A stretch of 64,000 nt of DNA, taken from contig NC_003070.9 in assembly GCF_000001735.4 (NCBI RefSeq), positions 28,071,971-28,135,970 of the forward strand, read 5' to 3'. Both the position numbers and the translations under genes were made by a program. Shown here in pieces: positions 61,963 through 64,000 of the stretch; within the stretch, counting starts at the first letter, position 1; each line of letters starts with the position of its first letter. The notes under the pieces were generated by a model. That model did not search any database. It was not told the DNA's origin and was given only the letters and a program-made list of their open reading frames with translations. This DNA is from Arabidopsis thaliana. Lineage: Eukaryota; Streptophyta; Magnoliopsida; Brassicales; Brassicaceae.

Positions 61963-63411
61963 ATGAAACGTCTTTTTAGCAAATCGCTATGTACTTCGGC
62001 CGCCGGAGCCAATCTCAAACCACCGCCGGCAGATTCCGCCGCCATAGCTAAGCTTATCCTCTCTTCTCCGAACACAACTCACCAAGACGATCAATTTCTA
62101 CTCTCCACCAAAACAACCCCATGGACCCCAAATCTCGTGAACTCTGTTCTCAAGCGACTCTGGAACCACGGCCCTAAAGCTCTCCAATTCTTCCACTTCC
62201 TCGACAATCACCACCGCGAATATGTCCACGACGCTTCCTCCTTCGATCTCGCAATCGACATTGCCGCCCGTCTTCACCTCCACCCCACCGTCTGGTCACT
62301 CATTCACCGTATGCGCTCTCTCCGCATCGGTCCTTCTCCCAAAACCTTCGCAATCGTCGCCGAGAGGTACGCATCCGCTGGGAAGCCCGATAAAGCGGTT
62401 AAGCTGTTTCTGAATATGCACGAACATGGTTGTTTTCAAGATTTAGCTTCTTTCAATACGATTCTCGATGTGTTGTGTAAATCTAAACGCGTAGAGAAAG
62501 CTTATGAGTTGTTTAGAGCTCTTAGGGGAAGATTTAGTGTTGATACAGTTACTTACAATGTGATTCTTAACGGTTGGTGTTTGATTAAAAGGACGCCTAA
62601 GGCTTTAGAAGTTTTGAAAGAGATGGTTGAGAGAGGGATAAACCCTAATTTGACTACTTATAACACAATGCTCAAAGGTTTTTTCAGAGCTGGGCAGATT
62701 AGACATGCTTGGGAATTCTTCTTGGAGATGAAGAAACGGGATTGTGAAATAGATGTTGTCACTTATACTACTGTGGTTCACGGGTTTGGTGTTGCGGGGG
62801 AGATAAAGCGGGCGAGGAATGTTTTCGATGAGATGATTAGAGAAGGTGTGCTTCCTTCTGTTGCGACGTACAATGCTATGATTCAAGTTTTGTGTAAGAA
62901 AGATAATGTGGAGAATGCGGTTGTGATGTTTGAGGAAATGGTGAGGAGAGGTTATGAGCCGAATGTGACGACTTATAATGTGTTGATAAGAGGGTTGTTT
63001 CACGCTGGAGAGTTTAGTCGTGGAGAGGAGTTGATGCAGAGAATGGAGAATGAAGGCTGTGAACCAAACTTCCAGACATATAACATGATGATCCGTTATT
63101 ATTCGGAATGCAGCGAGGTCGAGAAAGCGTTGGGTTTGTTTGAGAAAATGGGGAGTGGTGATTGCTTGCCAAATCTAGATACTTACAACATACTGATAAG
63201 TGGAATGTTTGTGAGAAAAAGATCAGAAGATATGGTGGTCGCTGGTAAACTATTGCTTGAGATGGTTGAGAGAGGGTTTATACCCCGGAAATTTACTTTT
63301 AATCGAGTTCTGAACGGGCTTCTTTTGACAGGGAATCAAGCTTTTGCAAAGGAGATCTTGAGATTGCAGAGTAAATCTGGTAGCCGGCTTCTCCGGAAGT
63401 TCAGGCTATGA
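61963..63411 (+). CDS. OTP43: OTP43, mitochondrial PPR protein, 482 aa
   Basis: P-class PPR protein needed for trans-splicing of nad1 intron 1 in mitochondria and so for respiratory complex I (known role of OTP43). It is a single exon. The N-terminus (MKRLFSKSLCTSAAGANLK) is basic, Ser-rich and free of acids, fitting a mitochondrial presequence. About ten PPRs run from residue 120 to 470, for example SVDTVTYNVILNGWCLIKRT, NLTTYNTMLKGFFRAGQIRH and NVTTYNVLIRGLFHAGEFSR. There is no E, DYW or SMR extension. It converges on KJC1, with 388 bp between stop codons. Confidence 0.94.
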   Translation: MKRLFSKSLCTSAAGANLKPPPADSAAIAKLILSSPNTTHQDDQFLLSTKTTPWTPNLVNSVLKRLWNHGPKALQFFHFLDNHHREYVHDASSFDLAIDIAARLHLHPTVWSLIHRMRSLRIGPSPKTFAIVAERYASAGKPDKAVKLFLNMHEHGCFQDLASFNTILDVLCKSKRVEKAYELFRALRGRFSVDTVTYNVILNGWCLIKRTPKALEVLKEMVERGINPNLTTYNTMLKGFFRAGQIRHAWEFFLEMKKRDCEIDVVTYTTVVHGFGVAGEIKRARNVFDEMIREGVLPSVATYNAMIQVLCKKDNVENAVVMFEEMVRRGYEPNVTTYNVLIRGLFHAGEFSRGEELMQRMENEGCEPNFQTYNMMIRYYSECSEVEKALGLFEKMGSGDCLPNLDTYNILISGMFVRKRSEDMVVAGKLLLEMVERGFIPRKFTFNRVLNGLLLTGNQAFAKEILRLQSKSGSRLLRKFRL

Positions 63412-63799
63412 AGTTACTAGTCTGCATGTGATTGGGGATAGACTCTTGCTATGTTTACAACAATCAATACTTCCCCAAAGCATTGCATTGCAGTTAATAG
63501 AGACTGGACCAGGAAAGGCTTCATAGGATTTTGCAAGAACAGTTTATTATCAATGCCAAAACTACACAAGTGCTTTATTATTCTGGGCAAAAATTCAGTG
63601 CCTTTTACAGTAGCTGTGTTGTGAGTATAGAAAATGGAATTGATACAATGTTGGAAAATTCTTGGTGTAAATAAATGATACATGTGAATTAGTTCCCAAA
63701 TATTTGCTTATGTGGTTCTCCAGTAGATATTGAATCAGAGGGAGATAGTGTGGCTGCTCCCCACTGGGTTGGTTCCATTTTTCAACTTCCGTTTTTCAG
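63412..63799. other. Convergent 3' region between OTP43 and KJC1
   Basis: Both 3' UTRs are expected here. Nothing else is seen. Confidence 0.5.
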
Positions 63800-64000
63800 T
63801 TACAAAATGATCTCGTCTTGAACACTGACGTTCAGTGTCTTGTTTGGAAGAACAATACTGCTGGTCACCACAACCTCGTCTTCAACTGCAACCGAGTCTC
63901 CTGTAACCATTATGTTTGAGGTTAGTTATCTGTCTATAAAGAGATTTTGCTTTCTGTATATAAAGAGAAGGAGCTACAATGGAGGAACAGTTTACCGAGA
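63800..64000 (-). CDS. KJC1: KONJAC1-like nucleotide-sugar pyrophosphorylase, 3' end only
   Basis: Only the last exon (63800-63900) and five bases of the exon before it (63996-64000) are in the window. They read LGDSVAVEDEVVVTSSIVLPNKTLNVSVQDEIIL across the junction, given here in pieces: LGDSVAVEDEVVV, then SIVLPNKTLNVSV, ending DEIIL. This is the left-handed beta-helix tail of the GDP-mannose/ADP-glucose pyrophosphorylase family. KJC1 is known to stimulate GDP-mannose production for glucomannan. The family assignment is firm; the name depends on position next to OTP43. Confidence 0.8.

Overview
This window is nuclear DNA of a flowering plant. Genes are intron-rich with GT-AG junctions, intergenic DNA is AT-rich, and the products are plant-specific (isochorismate synthase, a CDPK, PPR proteins, a type-A response regulator, NDH-O, pTAC2). 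Gene order and products match the lower arm of Arabidopsis thaliana chromosome 1, roughly At1g74710 to At1g74910. Species and locus names come from recognising the proteins, not from a search.

Layout. 0-7.9 kb: the last ten exons of ICS1 (salicylic acid synthesis), the single-exon QUIRKY gene (multi-C2 membrane protein), and the small thylakoid protein RIQ2. 8.2-10.5 kb: CPK30 on the minus strand, followed by about 3.3 kb without a gene. 14-23 kb: a PPR-SMR gene converging on BTSL1, a 12-exon hemerythrin/RING ubiquitin ligase of iron homeostasis. 23.9-33 kb: a nodulin-like MFS transporter, HIPL1, and the AGP galactosyltransferase GALT5. 33-36.5 kb: a second large gene-poor stretch with repeats and a strong G-box palindrome. 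36.5-50.3 kb: borate transporter BOR5, a germin-like protein, a DUF593 myosin-binding protein, a one-repeat MYB repressor candidate, and plastid transcription factor PTAC2. 51-57.2 kb: a coiled-coil protein of unknown function, a NOT4-type RING protein, and an F-box-like pseudogene broken by one in-frame stop. 58-64 kb: NDHO, ARR15, OTP43 and the 3' end of KJC1.

Exon structures were built by hand. The reconstructed lengths are internally consistent: every junction keeps frame, and BTSL1 comes to 1259 aa, CPK30 541, BOR5 683, GALT5 672, HIPL1 695, PTAC2 862, NDHO 158 and ARR15 206.

There is no operon-like logic. Neighbours share compartments more than pathways: ICS1, RIQ2, PTAC2 and NDHO act in plastids, and OTP43 acts in mitochondria. 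Many genes have recognised sisters near At1g18870-At1g19050, so the window looks like one half of an ancient duplicated block.

I do not see a wholly new biological system. The most rewarding second looks are the broken F-box gene with nearby decayed coding-like repeats, the paired uORFs abutting the QKY start, a hairpin ending one base before the CPK30 AUG, and perfect palindromes around a G-box and a W-box pair.
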